DNA of 64,000 nucleotides from Thalassobacillus pellis (GTDB lineage Bacteria > Bacillota > Bacilli > Bacillales > Halobacillaceae), in the NCBI RefSeq assembly GCF_016908295.1, contig NZ_JAFBDO010000001.1:930001-994000 (forward strand). Reading direction: 5' to 3'. The position numbers were made by a program, and so were the translations under genes. A model generated the notes under the pieces. That model saw only the letters and a program-made list of their open reading frames with translations, was not told the DNA's origin and made no database searches. This document shows positions 39,937 through 49,534 of the stretch, piece after piece; position 1 is the first letter of the stretch; every line of letters begins with the position of its first letter.

Positions 39937-42330
39937 TCATTTATATATCAGCACTTTGCCTGCTGTTCCGTCATCACTTTGACCGACAACCCTGAATTTC
40001 AACCCATAACCCGGTACATTGCGTCCGGCATCTGTCATGTCTTTATTACTGTAATCAAATCTATCATCAAAAAGCGGTGTCCGCTTTGTATGGTTATCCT
40101 TCATCGTAATTCCTATCAGGTCAGAGTAATCAAGATACATTTTCTCCGACTTATTCAATGAGAAGGCTGCATCATGGACCTGGTAGCGAGTGGAACCGGC
40201 TAAACCATCACTCCAGTAGTTTGTATGCTGTTCTGCATCCACCACACCCAGGAAGCCGTCTCCTGGATGTACTCCCGTCCAGTTGTTGTCATAGCTTTCG
40301 TCTACATACCAGACTAACAGGCCAGCGTCATAAGACATAAGGCTTGAACCGCGTCGGATATGAGCGAGTCCTTCGTCGACTCCATTGTGTGAACGCCATT
40401 CCAGCAGGTAATAATGTTCGAAAGTGCTTGAACCTGTATCAACGGCAAATCCATCCAAAGTAAATGCACCAGATTGACTTTCCGCACCATCAGTCAGGAC
40501 TTCCGTTCCGTCGGAGGTCACCTTTATGTTGTCTACATACATCCCGTCCAAAGATGTCGCCCAATCAGTCATGTACCGAAATTGGATATGGATTTTCTCT
40601 CCAGCATATGAGCTAAGGTCAATAACTTCATGTATCCATCCATTACTTGTGCCGGTATATCCAGGGAGGTTCTCTATTATATCAGGATAACCCTCTTCTA
40701 CAATACCCTCGCTTGTGTACGGAGTATCAAGCGACTCCCATGTGGAGCCTCCATCCTCTGATATTTGTACCATTCCATAATCCCAATTTTCTTCAATGTT
40801 ATACCATATATCATACTCTAAAGTTGCTGAAGTTTTATTTCTTAAATCTATCACCGTAGACTTCATCGAGTGGTCAATTTCATCTCCATTGCCGCCATAG
40901 TACTCAAATTCACCATCAGCAGGAGTGTTTGTCACGGTAACTTTATCAGGCAAATTCACACGTACGGCATCATTGTTTGTCCCTTTGGAAGATGCTTCGT
41001 CAAGCAACACACTGGTTCCTTTACTGGTAATATCATTGGCATGCACAGTCGACCCGCTCAGCCAGTTACTTTCTGGCATAGAAGATTGTAAGAACTCTTT
41101 TGACCAGGCACTAAAGCCAGTCGGTTCTGTACCTGGCACTTTTCCTGCCCAGCTTCCGCTTGCCATGATAGACCAGTAGGCAACAGCTTCACCGCTGCCC
41201 GAATAAATCGTATCATACTCATCAGGAAGGCCAAGGTCATGGCCATATTCGTGAGCGAACACACCAGCTGCTCCGTCAGCAGGTTCAATGGTGTAATCAA
41301 ATGCAGCCAATTTGCCGCCCCAGTAATCTACCTCTGCACTGGTATCAGGAAGAGTTGTGATTTCTGCTAAACTCCAGCGGTGGGACCAGATCGCATCTGC
41401 ACCAAGAGCTCCCCCTCCCGCTTCTTCCCCGACAGAGGAATGAACGATCATCAGATGATCAATCATACCATCGGGTTCCCGCTTATTGCCATCCCCGTCA
41501 AGATCATAACGGTCTTCCTGATCATATTCTGCAAGATTTACATCTTGATCTGCAGCAACCTCCTCAAGTGCTTCTAATACCAGTCCTCTGGCATCCGTAT
41601 CATTATCGCTGCTGTTGTTAGCCCCATATGCCGCCGCAGGCTTTGAAGCCTCATACCAGCCGGCAACCTCACCTTCTATAGAATAGCTTCCTCCTGACTG
41701 CTGCTCATAAAATTGTTTAACGGATAGCAGATCTTCCCCATTGGGACCCGTATATCCATTGTCTCCGAACAACATTTGTTCATAATGTTCTTTCTGATAT
41801 TCTTTATAATACATATCGGTATCGGAAGGTTTTATATTAGTTGCCGGGAAATGAGGGAATTCTATTAATATAGCCAATACTTTATCTGTTCTGACTTCCC
41901 CATTCCAGTTTTCTTCTTGTAAGGAATCGACCTCGTTTTTCTTCGCCTGTCCAAGTTTATTACCTGACCCGCTGGTGACTCCATTTTCTTTCAGCTGTTG
42001 TTTGAGTTTAGCGGCTTTTTCTTTATCACTCTTTGTTAAAGTTTTATCTTTCGTTGTATTCCCACGTTTTTTCAGGTAATCCCTTAGAGCTTTTTCCGCT
42101 TCCCCAATAGTTGCATCCTTTGCAATTTTCCCATCTTTTTTCAGCATTTCTATCAATCTTTCATCGTTTGCGATGCCCAGATCGATCGGTGTTCCTTGAT
42201 AGGTAGTCTGCAAATTTGATTCTGTCATGTTGGCATCAGCCTGCTGAACAGGAGAAGATGCACCAAACAGGAAGGTGCTCACTCCAATAACCACAGCTAA
42301 TACCGTGGACGTGACTTTTCTCTTTCTCAA
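39937..42330 (-). CDS. inhA: Immune inhibitor A-type secreted metalloprotease (M6)
   Basis: The roughly 797-residue protease is exported by a signal peptide (basic KRK, hydrophobic stretch, cut near ADA). Its zinc site is HEYGH at residues 360-364 in FAHEYGHDLGLPDEYD, the M6 signature, and the propeptide region is about 35-150. Calcium-binding acidic motifs such as YDLDGDGNKREPDG are present. The C-terminal part has a MAM/jelly-roll-like region (YDIWYNIEENWDYGMVQ; DLSSYAGEKIHIQFRYM), as in the virulence-linked InhA proteins of Bacillus that degrade antimicrobial peptides and host proteins. The start is the TTG at 42330 behind GGGAGG at eight-base spacing. Isolated gene. Confidence 0.92.
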   Translation of the reverse strand: MRKRKVTSTVLAVVIGVSTFLFGASSPVQQADANMTESNLQTTYQGTPIDLGIANDERLIEMLKKDGKIAKDATIGEAEKALRDYLKKRGNTTKDKTLTKSDKEKAAKLKQQLKENGVTSGSGNKLGQAKKNEVDSLQEENWNGEVRTDKVLAILIEFPHFPATNIKPSDTDMYYKEYQKEHYEQMLFGDNGYTGPNGEDLLSVKQFYEQQSGGSYSIEGEVAGWYEASKPAAAYGANNSSDNDTDARGLVLEALEEVAADQDVNLAEYDQEDRYDLDGDGNKREPDGMIDHLMIVHSSVGEEAGGGALGADAIWSHRWSLAEITTLPDTSAEVDYWGGKLAAFDYTIEPADGAAGVFAHEYGHDLGLPDEYDTIYSGSGEAVAYWSIMASGSWAGKVPGTEPTGFSAWSKEFLQSSMPESNWLSGSTVHANDITSKGTSVLLDEASSKGTNNDAVRVNLPDKVTVTNTPADGEFEYYGGNGDEIDHSMKSTVIDLRNKTSATLEYDIWYNIEENWDYGMVQISEDGGSTWESLDTPYTSEGIVEEGYPDIIENLPGYTGTSNGWIHEVIDLSSYAGEKIHIQFRYMTDWATSLDGMYVDNIKVTSDGTEVLTDGAESQSGAFTLDGFAVDTGSSTFEHYYLLEWRSHNGVDEGLAHIRRGSSLMSYDAGLLVWYVDESYDNNWTGVHPGDGFLGVVDAEQHTNYWSDGLAGSTRYQVHDAAFSLNKSEKMYLDYSDLIGITMKDNHTKRTPLFDDRFDYSNKDMTDAGRNVPGYGLKFRVVGQSDDGTAGKVLIYK

Positions 42331-42560
42331 AACCGTTTCCTCCCTCAAAAGAGTGATATGTAAAATCAGCGTTACTAGATAAATACTAGATTTATATTTG
42401 AATATTGTAAATATTTCCAACAAAACTAGTCACATACCCTTAATAGATGGCATGAATCTTCCTATTACGCCTCTACAAAAAGAATTTTAAAGGCGTGAAT
42501 TTGACAAAAAAAGAGTCCTATGACGATGAAAAACATCTTATTGAATGAGGATAATAATAG

Positions 42561-42606
42561 AAAAAGGAGGACACAGAAGCCTGTTTTCAAGACTTTTGGG
42601 TCCTCC
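42561..42606 (-). terminator. Terminator of the ABC exporter operon
   Basis: GGAGGAC pairs with GTCCTCC around a partly paired loop and is followed on the minus strand by TTTTTC, just after the ABC gene stop. Confidence 0.7.
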
Positions 42607-42613
42607 CTTGTAT

Positions 42614-44440
42614 TTACCCCGTATCAAGCGTTTCGTTCTGCTGGGTCCGCACAAGATCAGCATAGAAGCCGCCTTGTTCGAGTAGTGAATCGTGGTTCCC
42701 TTGTTCAATGATTTCCCCGTGGTTCAATACCAGAATCTGATCTGCTGACCTTATCGTGTTGAGTCTGTGGGCGATCACGAAACTGGTCCTTCCCTCCATC
42801 AAAGTTTTCAAGGCATCTGTGATTTTCATTTCGGTAACTGTATCAATGCTGCTCGTTGCTTCATCAAGTATAAGCAGGGATGGTTCTGCAAGCATGGCCC
42901 TTGCAATGGATATCAGCTGTCTCTGCCCATGGCTGATCCCTTTTCCATCAGAATCCAATACCGTATCATAACCCATCGGGAGCTTTATGATAAATCCATG
43001 AGCATTGGCAGCTTTTGCTGCCTCCTCAACTTCCTCATCAGTCGCCTCCAGACGACCATAGCGCAAATTTTCACGGATGGTAGTATGAAACAACGTGGCA
43101 TCCTGAAGGACCACCCCCATCTGGCTGCGTAAGCTGTCCCTTGTAATCGTTTTGATATCTTTACCGTCTATCATAATTTTTCCACGGTTTGTTTCATAAA
43201 ACCGAGACAACAGGGAGATAATCGTCGTTTTCCCGGCACCTGTTGGGCCTACCAGTGCCACAGTATCTCCTTGTTTGGCATGAAAGCTGATATTCTTTAA
43301 TGTTGACTCTTCATCCTTGTAAGAGAAATAAACCGAATCAAAGGTGATATTCCCGTTTATCTGCTTTATGGAATCAGCTTCCTTTTCATCTGCGTTTTCT
43401 TCTGCTTCATCAATGATTTGGAAAACCCGCTCTGCTCCGGCAACCGCTGATAGAATCATATTGAACTGGTTGGCAAGATCATTCAATGGCCTGGTGAACT
43501 GCCGTGAATACGTCGTAAAAGTAACGATCACCCCGATAGAAATGGCACCATTCAATGCAAGCAGACCTCCAGCACCAACTATAATGGCGAAGCTCACATT
43601 GTTCAGCATGTTCATAAGTTTCGGTATAAACCCGGAATAAGTCTGGGCCCAGTAACTGGAGTGCTTCAGGGAATTATTTTTTTCCTCAAATTCCTGGATT
43701 ACTTTGTTTTCCCTTGAAAACATTTTGACGACCAAATGTCCGGAAAACATCTCCTCGATATAGCCATTCATTTCACCGAGGTCTTTTTGCTGGTCTTTGA
43801 AATATTTCCCTGTCCGTTTTGTGATCCACTTCATACCAAAGTACATGACAGGCACAATGGTCAATGTGAGGAGGGTAAGCAGCGGGCTGAGCCAGACCAT
43901 CATGATGATGGTTCCTGTAATCGTTACAATGCTGGTGGTAAACTGTACGACAGAGGTATTGAGCGTCCTGCTGACATTCTCCATATCATTGGTCAGCCTG
44001 CTCATCAGCTCCCCGAATTGCCGTTCCTGAAAAAATAAAACCGGTAAGCGCTGCAGATGGGAGAATAGGTGGTTTCGCATGTCAAAAACCGTATTTTGAG
44101 CAATTCCGATCATCCAATAATTTTGCAGCCACAGGCTTAAAGAGTGGCAGACATAAACTCCTGACAGGATAGCAATCATACGGAGCAAAGTGCTGGTCTT
44201 AGGGTCGGCTATAACCTTATCCACGGCGACTCCAAGAAGGTAAGGACCGAGCAGAGAAAGAAGCGAGCTGACCATAATGATACCGATGACGAAAAAGAAA
44301 AGCCTTCTCTGCTTGGCCATATACCCCCAGATCCGTTTTAACGTATCTTTAAAATTTTCAACCTTAGGAGGTCTTGTTCCAATGCCATGATGTCTTGGAG
44401 GAGAGTGGCGTCCGCTTACCTTGGCAGATTTGTCTGACAT
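42614..44440 (-). CDS. ABC multidrug exporter half-transporter, consensus-site subunit
   Basis: A 608-residue type IV ABC exporter subunit (YfiC-like). Six membrane segments cover about 40-320, then the ATPase domain: Walker A GPTGAGKT, signature ISHGQRQLISIARAM (a deviation from LSGGQ), Walker B LLILDEATSSID with the catalytic glutamate present. Together with the upstream half-transporter it forms a heterodimer: this subunit supplies a full Walker B, but its unusual signature pairs with the partner's degenerate site. The ATG at 44440 shares one base with the upstream stop and follows AGAGGAGG, so it is translationally coupled. The substrate is unknown; drugs or lipids are typical. Confidence 0.9.
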   Translation of the reverse strand: MSDKSAKVSGRHSPPRHHGIGTRPPKVENFKDTLKRIWGYMAKQRRLFFFVIGIIMVSSLLSLLGPYLLGVAVDKVIADPKTSTLLRMIAILSGVYVCHSLSLWLQNYWMIGIAQNTVFDMRNHLFSHLQRLPVLFFQERQFGELMSRLTNDMENVSRTLNTSVVQFTTSIVTITGTIIMMVWLSPLLTLLTLTIVPVMYFGMKWITKRTGKYFKDQQKDLGEMNGYIEEMFSGHLVVKMFSRENKVIQEFEEKNNSLKHSSYWAQTYSGFIPKLMNMLNNVSFAIIVGAGGLLALNGAISIGVIVTFTTYSRQFTRPLNDLANQFNMILSAVAGAERVFQIIDEAEENADEKEADSIKQINGNITFDSVYFSYKDEESTLKNISFHAKQGDTVALVGPTGAGKTTIISLLSRFYETNRGKIMIDGKDIKTITRDSLRSQMGVVLQDATLFHTTIRENLRYGRLEATDEEVEEAAKAANAHGFIIKLPMGYDTVLDSDGKGISHGQRQLISIARAMLAEPSLLILDEATSSIDTVTEMKITDALKTLMEGRTSFVIAHRLNTIRSADQILVLNHGEIIEQGNHDSLLEQGGFYADLVRTQQNETLDTG

Positions 44441-46155
44441 CAAATCGCCTCCTCTCGCTGTTGAGATTGGTAGACCTTCTGGTAATAATCATTATGGTTT
44501 AATAGATGCTGATGGGTCCCTCTCGCAATAACTGTCCCCTCGTGCATCAGCAAAATCTGATCAGACTCTTTCAAGGAACTGATCTTTTGGGCGACAAGTA
44601 TGATTGTACAATCCTGCTGTTTAAGCGTCTGCATCAGTTTATCTTCGGTATGGGCATCAAGGGCACTCGTACTGTCATCTAAGATTAGTATCTTAGGATT
44701 ACGGATTAGCGCCCGGGCTATCGCCAGCCGCTGCTTTTGTCCTCCAGAAAAACTTACCCCTTTTTGGCCAAGTTTTGTATCATACCCATCTGGGAGAGAC
44801 ATGATAAAATCGTGAATTTGAGCCTGCCGGGCAGCTTCCTCCACGGCTTCCATAGTGGCGTCTTCCTTCCCCCAGCGAATATTTTCCCCCACACTGCCTG
44901 AAAACAAGTGGTTTTCCTGAGGAATGAGGCTGATCTGCTTTCGAAGGGAAACTGGGTCATATGCCTCTATCGGCTTCCCATCAATGTAAATCTTTCCAGA
45001 TGAACGCACATGAAGCCGGGGAATAAGGTGAAGCAAAGTGCTTTTCCCAGAGCCCGTTTCTCCCAATATTCCGATAACATCTCCTGCTTCTGCCTGGAAC
45101 GTCACATCATGTAAGTCTGCTTCCTTCACACCCGGGTAAATAAAGCCCACTCCTTCAAATGTAAGCGCGCCTTTGATCGCCAGCACTTCACCTTTCTTTT
45201 CTAAAAACTCCTGTGCCGGAGCATCCAATACTTCACCAATCCTGGTGGCGGAAGCTTTTCCACGTGAAAACGTCATAATCAGAAAAGTGAATACAGAAAA
45301 GGTAAACATCATCTTTGTTGCGTAATTAATGATAGCGACTACTTCCCCCGCTTTCGCCCCTCCCGTATCCAGTTCCATCGCTCCGAACCATAGGATGATT
45401 AAGATGATGATGTTCATGCCGAGCATCACTACAGGCATTGCCAATTCCATCAGCCATAAAGCTCGTTTATTTACATCCATCAACGAATTATTGACGTTAC
45501 GAAATCGGCCTTCTTCATACTTCCCACGATTGAAACCTTTGATCAGACGGATACCTGATAAGTTCTCACGAATGACGGTATTCGCCCGGTCAAGCTTGGT
45601 TTGTACGCGCCGGAACAGCTTGACTCCTTTCGTAAGTATCCAGAATAAAAAGAGGAGGATGACAGGAACAGAAACGAGCAGAATCATCGCTAACTGTTTA
45701 TGTACTGTAAACGCCATGACAAGACCGCCAATGATGAACAATGGCGCCCTTAGAGCAATTCGCATGCTCATGAAAATCAGGTTTTGGATCTGGGTGACGT
45801 CGTTCGTCATTCTTGTTATTAACGAGGGTGTTGAAAAGGATAAAAAATTATTGTTCGTAAAGTATTGAACTTTTCGGAATAGATCGCTACGCATGTCATA
45901 ACCGGCACCCTGACTGACATTGGCGGAAAAATACGAATTGATCACTCCTGCTGCAAAGGCAATAAAAGAAATACCCAGCAATACCCCGCCCCAAACGGCA
46001 ACAGTTCTGAAATCCTCCTGCATGATTCCATCATCAATGATTTTCGCCATAAAAAGCGGCTGGACAAGTTCCACAATTAGTTCGACAATCATTAAAAACA
46101 ATCCGATCCACATCGATGTTTTATATGTATAAGCGTAAGAAAATACCCGTTTCAT
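44440..46155 (-). CDS. ABC multidrug exporter half-transporter, degenerate-site subunit
   Basis: The 571-residue subunit (YfiB-like) has six membrane segments in about 10-310. In the ATPase domain, Walker A GETGSGKS and signature SFSGGQKQRLAIARAL are standard, but Walker B reads ILILDDSTSALD, with Asp in place of the catalytic Glu. This asymmetry is characteristic of heterodimeric exporters such as BmrCD and TM287/288, where only one of the two ATP sites is fully active. Upstream of it lies the 3-methyladenine glycosylase gene on the same strand. The ATG follows GGGGGAC. Confidence 0.9.
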   Translation of the reverse strand: MKRVFSYAYTYKTSMWIGLFLMIVELIVELVQPLFMAKIIDDGIMQEDFRTVAVWGGVLLGISFIAFAAGVINSYFSANVSQGAGYDMRSDLFRKVQYFTNNNFLSFSTPSLITRMTNDVTQIQNLIFMSMRIALRAPLFIIGGLVMAFTVHKQLAMILLVSVPVILLFLFWILTKGVKLFRRVQTKLDRANTVIRENLSGIRLIKGFNRGKYEEGRFRNVNNSLMDVNKRALWLMELAMPVVMLGMNIIILIILWFGAMELDTGGAKAGEVVAIINYATKMMFTFSVFTFLIMTFSRGKASATRIGEVLDAPAQEFLEKKGEVLAIKGALTFEGVGFIYPGVKEADLHDVTFQAEAGDVIGILGETGSGKSTLLHLIPRLHVRSSGKIYIDGKPIEAYDPVSLRKQISLIPQENHLFSGSVGENIRWGKEDATMEAVEEAARQAQIHDFIMSLPDGYDTKLGQKGVSFSGGQKQRLAIARALIRNPKILILDDSTSALDAHTEDKLMQTLKQQDCTIILVAQKISSLKESDQILLMHEGTVIARGTHQHLLNHNDYYQKVYQSQQREEAI

Positions 46156-46260
46156 CTGTTGTCCCCCGATAAATCTGAAAGTTCCTATAATTATACAGGA
46201 AAAGAGCTTCCAGAGCGATATTTATGCTGTTCTATCGAGTTTATGGTGCTATCCCGCATG

Positions 46261-46857
46261 TTATCTTCGTGATTTCGAGACAAAACGATTTCCTGTAACC
46301 CAGAAGCGCCACGGATAATCCCTGGCTTCCCCGCTATTATCGATACCCACGCGAGGACCAGCAGTGACTGAGTCCGGCTTTTTGCCATCCGCGATATAAA
46401 GAGGCGGCTCCCAGAAAGGACGCCCATAGTCAGGTTTTATAATACCCAGCGCTTTTGTTAATTTACCTGGACCATTTGTCAGATCCAGTTCTTTTTTGTT
46501 TTCCCCGCGTCTCTTATACATCAATTCTATTCCAATGTGTGGCTCTACTGCCCGTATGAGAATTGCTTCCGGCTCCAGCACGCCCCCGCTCACAACATTT
46601 ACCAGACAATGGGTATGCATGACATAAGTATAGACATAGCCCGCCTGGCCGAACATGACTTCTGTACGCTTTGTCTTTCTGTTACCATAACTATGAGCAG
46701 CCCGGTCTCCTGGCCCGATATATGCTTCCGTTTCGACGATATATCCTGCAGCAGTACCATCATCTGTTTCTTTTATAAGCAGTTTACCTAATAATGCCTC
46801 GGCCAGCTCAAGTGTCGGCTTTTCATAAAATTCCATGGGTAATGGCTGAAAATCCAT
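46261..46857 (-). CDS. mpg: 3-methyladenine DNA glycosylase
   Basis: A 198-residue AAG/MPG-type base-excision enzyme that removes alkylated purines and hypoxanthine. It shows LLGKLLIKETDDGTAAGYIVETEAY-like order (the GxxVETEAY base-binding strand), YGNRKTKRTEVMFGQ, YVYTYVMHTHCLVNVV, LEPEAILIRAVEP and NGPGKLTKALGI, all family signatures; the active glutamate is in the ETEAY stretch. Its length matches bacterial AAG. It has its own AAGGTGAGC site before the ATG. The gap to the downstream ABC gene holds nothing notable. Confidence 0.95.
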   Translation of the reverse strand: MDFQPLPMEFYEKPTLELAEALLGKLLIKETDDGTAAGYIVETEAYIGPGDRAAHSYGNRKTKRTEVMFGQAGYVYTYVMHTHCLVNVVSGGVLEPEAILIRAVEPHIGIELMYKRRGENKKELDLTNGPGKLTKALGIIKPDYGRPFWEPPLYIADGKKPDSVTAGPRVGIDNSGEARDYPWRFWVTGNRFVSKSRR

Positions 46858-46935
46858 ATGCTCACCTTCCTTCCTATTGCCTGTTACCTTTAATTGAATG
46901 TTTTACACCACTTTCCTGACTGAGGTTAAACCAAA

Positions 46936-46963
46936 TTTAAAAGGAGCTCAATTTAAGCTCCTC
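46936..46963 (-). terminator. Terminator of the hemerythrin gene
   Basis: AGGAGCT pairs with AGCTCCT around seven bases; on the minus strand TTTTAAATTT follows. Confidence 0.7.
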
Positions 46964-46996
46964 ATAAATACTTCGTCAATTATTTCCCGGGAAATC

Positions 46997-47452
46997 TTAA
47001 CGGCCGCTGACAGAATCACGATGGAACCGGCCATTTGCCTGGTAGAGGAGTTTTTCCGGAACAACCTCTTCAATCATCGGAAAAATCGTGCGCTCCTCTA
47101 AACGGACATGAGCATCAAGCAATTCTCCCAACTCCCGGAATTGCTCTGCAGATAAGCGAGCCTGCTCACGAAGTTGTTCGACCATTCCCCGAATTTTCGC
47201 ATGCTGAATGAGCATTTCCTTCACTGGCTCCTGATCAACATCACCATAATGGGCAAACAAAGGCAGTAAAACTTCTTCCTCATCACGAAAATGATTGCGC
47301 CCATTTTGTTCCCAAAATTCGATGACGCTCCTTCTGTAATCCTGAAGGCTCTTTTCCGCTTTTTCCGTTCCTGCCTTCTTCAACTCAACTGCCGTCACCA
47401 GCGCGTGGTGGTGATGATGTGATAAAGGATACAATGCTTCATGCCGCTTCAT
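46997..47452 (-). CDS. Hemerythrin-like domain protein
   Basis: A 151-residue four-helix protein with the spacing of hemerythrin iron ligands: H-rich LSHHHHHALVTAVELKKA near the N-terminus, FRDEEEVLLPLF, and DAHVRLEERTIFPMIEE near the C-terminus, giving His and Glu ligands for a di-iron site. Such cytoplasmic proteins bind oxygen or NO, or protect against oxidative stress. The start is the ATG at 47452, although AGGATG upstream is only a moderate site. Divergent from the S15 peptidase gene. Confidence 0.85.
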   Translation of the reverse strand: MKRHEALYPLSHHHHHALVTAVELKKAGTEKAEKSLQDYRRSVIEFWEQNGRNHFRDEEEVLLPLFAHYGDVDQEPVKEMLIQHAKIRGMVEQLREQARLSAEQFRELGELLDAHVRLEERTIFPMIEEVVPEKLLYQANGRFHRDSVSGR

Positions 47453-47686
47453 TCATTTCATCCTCTCAGTTAATATTTGTATATCCAATTCTTTCTCTAT
47501 TATACCTTATCAACCTTAAGAAAGAAGTGATGAAGCCCACTTGATTTTTCCCCTTCCTGGCAAATTTCCCGTGAAATTATTCCTACAATAACATGACTTA
47601 TGTATGAATTTCAGACTTTTCAATAAATTTAGTCATATTTTGACTTATACTCTTGTTATCACGTGTTTTAAAGGGAGGAATTTGGT

Positions 47687-49471
47687 GTGAAAAAGTCAGG
47701 ATTAATACTTACCCTTTGTGCCGGACTAATGATGCCGGCCACAGTGGGTGCAGCCACCGACCATGACAACACGGATACATACAACACGAAAATTGAGGTC
47801 GAAAATGGCATGACACAGCCGATTTATGCAATGGAAAATTCCGTACAGGAAGAGGTTTACATCGAAACATCGGTTGATAGTGACAGTGATGGAGAAAAAG
47901 ATCGTGTCCATGCTACAATCATCCGTCCTGGGGCGACAGAAACTGGCGCTGATGTCCCTGTCATTTACAGCATGAGCCCTTATCGTGCAGGTCTTAATTT
48001 TCCACTGGAATTCTATGATGTGGACCGTGAATTAAATGTAGTCGATCATCCAGGTAAGCCGATGCTTACAGGAAATGGAGCAGATGCGGGACTGCCCGGA
48101 TACCTGGATGATTACTTTCTCCCGCGTGGGTACGCGATAGTTTTGGCAGAAAGCATCGGAACCGGCGAGTCAGAAGGATGTGCAACCACTGGCGATTTCC
48201 GGGAGATTGAAGGTACTAAAGCGGTAATAGAGTGGATAAATGGAAATGCAAAAGGCTACAATGCCCAAGGAGAAGAAGTAGCCGCCGACTGGTCAACCGG
48301 AAATGTAGGCATGACTGGTGTTTCGTACAATGGCACACTTCCAAATGCAGTGGCAACCACCGGGGTTGAAGGACTAAAAACCATCGTGCCGATTGCAGCT
48401 ATCAGTGACTGGTATGACTATTACCGCTCCAATGGTGCTGTCATCGCCCCTGGCGGATATCAGGGAGAAGATACAGATGTCCTTGCCAAAGCTGTCCTGA
48501 CAAGAGACAATCCGGAAGAGTGTGCTCCGGTTATCGAGGAATTAACGGAAGGGCAAGATAGAGAAACAGGTGACTATAACACTTTCTGGGATGCCCGTAA
48601 CTATGTGGATGACGTTAAAAATATCGAAGCGAGTGTACTTCTTGTCCATGGGTTGAATGATTGGAATGTAAAAACAGAACAGTTTTCCCAGTGGTGGGAT
48701 GCTTTGAAAAAACATGACGTTCCACGGAAAATGTGGCTGCATCAATACGGTCACAGAAGTCCATATTCTATCCGCCAGGAAGAGTGGCTGGAAACATTGA
48801 ATAAGTGGTTTGGCCACTGGTTATACAATATTGACAACGACATAATGGAAGAGCCGACTGTAGATATTCAGCGTGAAGATCTATCATGGGAGACAATGGA
48901 AACATGGCCTGCCCAAAATGCGGTGAACACCAGACTTTATTTTGAAAAAGCAGAAGACAGTATTGGGACTCTTAGCTATTCTCCTGTTCCGAACAACAAA
49001 AAAATAGAGGATTTGATTGTCGATGCACCAGAGCGGACGGCAACGGAGCTGGTCTCTGATCTGGCTGGTAATGCAGAAAACATCGGTGCTTATCTTACTG
49101 AGCCCCTGGCAGAAGACCTTCGATTGAGCGGAGTGCCTGAAGTATCCATTCGGGCAGAGTTCAACAGACAGACAGCGAACCTCACTGCACTTTTAGTCGA
49201 TCATAGTGCGGAAGGAACGGAGATAGTCACCCGCGGTTGGATGGACCCGCAGAATATCAACTCCGATTGGAAGTCAAAAGCATTGCGTGCATTCAAAGAA
49301 TATAACTTCCAATGGAATATGCAGCCGGATGATTACGTATTTGAAGCAGGACATCAATTAGGTGTCGTCATCATTTCAACAGATTATAACTATACCCTCC
49401 GTCCTGACAAAGGAACAGAAATCACATTAGACCCAGCAAGCAGCTATATTAAACTGCCGCTGGTAAGGTAA
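47687..49471 (+). CDS. Secreted Xaa-Pro dipeptidyl-peptidase-like hydrolase (S15 family)
   Basis: A 594-residue serine hydrolase with an N-terminal signal peptide (KKSGLILTLCAGLMMPATVGA). The alpha/beta-hydrolase core has the nucleophile S213 in TGVSYNGTLPN, acid DWNVKTEQF nearby and the histidine in HQYGHRSPYSIR, and the C-terminal jelly-roll of PepX/CocE-type enzymes (TAELVSDL, LGVVIISTDYNYTLRPDKG). X-prolyl dipeptidyl peptidases release proline dipeptides from N-termini. Bacillus homologues are often extracellular, as here. It starts at a GTG behind GGGAGG. It could instead be an acyl-ester hydrolase of the same fold. Isolated gene with a strong terminator. Confidence 0.85.
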   Translation: MKKSGLILTLCAGLMMPATVGAATDHDNTDTYNTKIEVENGMTQPIYAMENSVQEEVYIETSVDSDSDGEKDRVHATIIRPGATETGADVPVIYSMSPYRAGLNFPLEFYDVDRELNVVDHPGKPMLTGNGADAGLPGYLDDYFLPRGYAIVLAESIGTGESEGCATTGDFREIEGTKAVIEWINGNAKGYNAQGEEVAADWSTGNVGMTGVSYNGTLPNAVATTGVEGLKTIVPIAAISDWYDYYRSNGAVIAPGGYQGEDTDVLAKAVLTRDNPEECAPVIEELTEGQDRETGDYNTFWDARNYVDDVKNIEASVLLVHGLNDWNVKTEQFSQWWDALKKHDVPRKMWLHQYGHRSPYSIRQEEWLETLNKWFGHWLYNIDNDIMEEPTVDIQREDLSWETMETWPAQNAVNTRLYFEKAEDSIGTLSYSPVPNNKKIEDLIVDAPERTATELVSDLAGNAENIGAYLTEPLAEDLRLSGVPEVSIRAEFNRQTANLTALLVDHSAEGTEIVTRGWMDPQNINSDWKSKALRAFKEYNFQWNMQPDDYVFEAGHQLGVVIISTDYNYTLRPDKGTEITLDPASSYIKLPLVR

Positions 49472-49479
49472 TATACGAA

Positions 49480-49522
49480 GCACCCCGGGAGAACCAATAT
49501 ATGGTTCTCCCGGGGTGCTTTT
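49480..49522. terminator. Terminator between S15 peptidase and rpoN
   Basis: GCACCCCGGGAGAACCA pairs with TGGTTCTCCCGGGGTGC around five bases, then TTTTAG on the plus strand. Probably bidirectional. Confidence 0.9.
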
Positions 49523-49534
49523 AGTAAGAGCTTC

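Noticed and set aside
42520-42711. Plus-strand frame across the ABC exporter terminator
   Set aside because: It crosses a terminator and the end of a clear gene in another frame, with no start signal.
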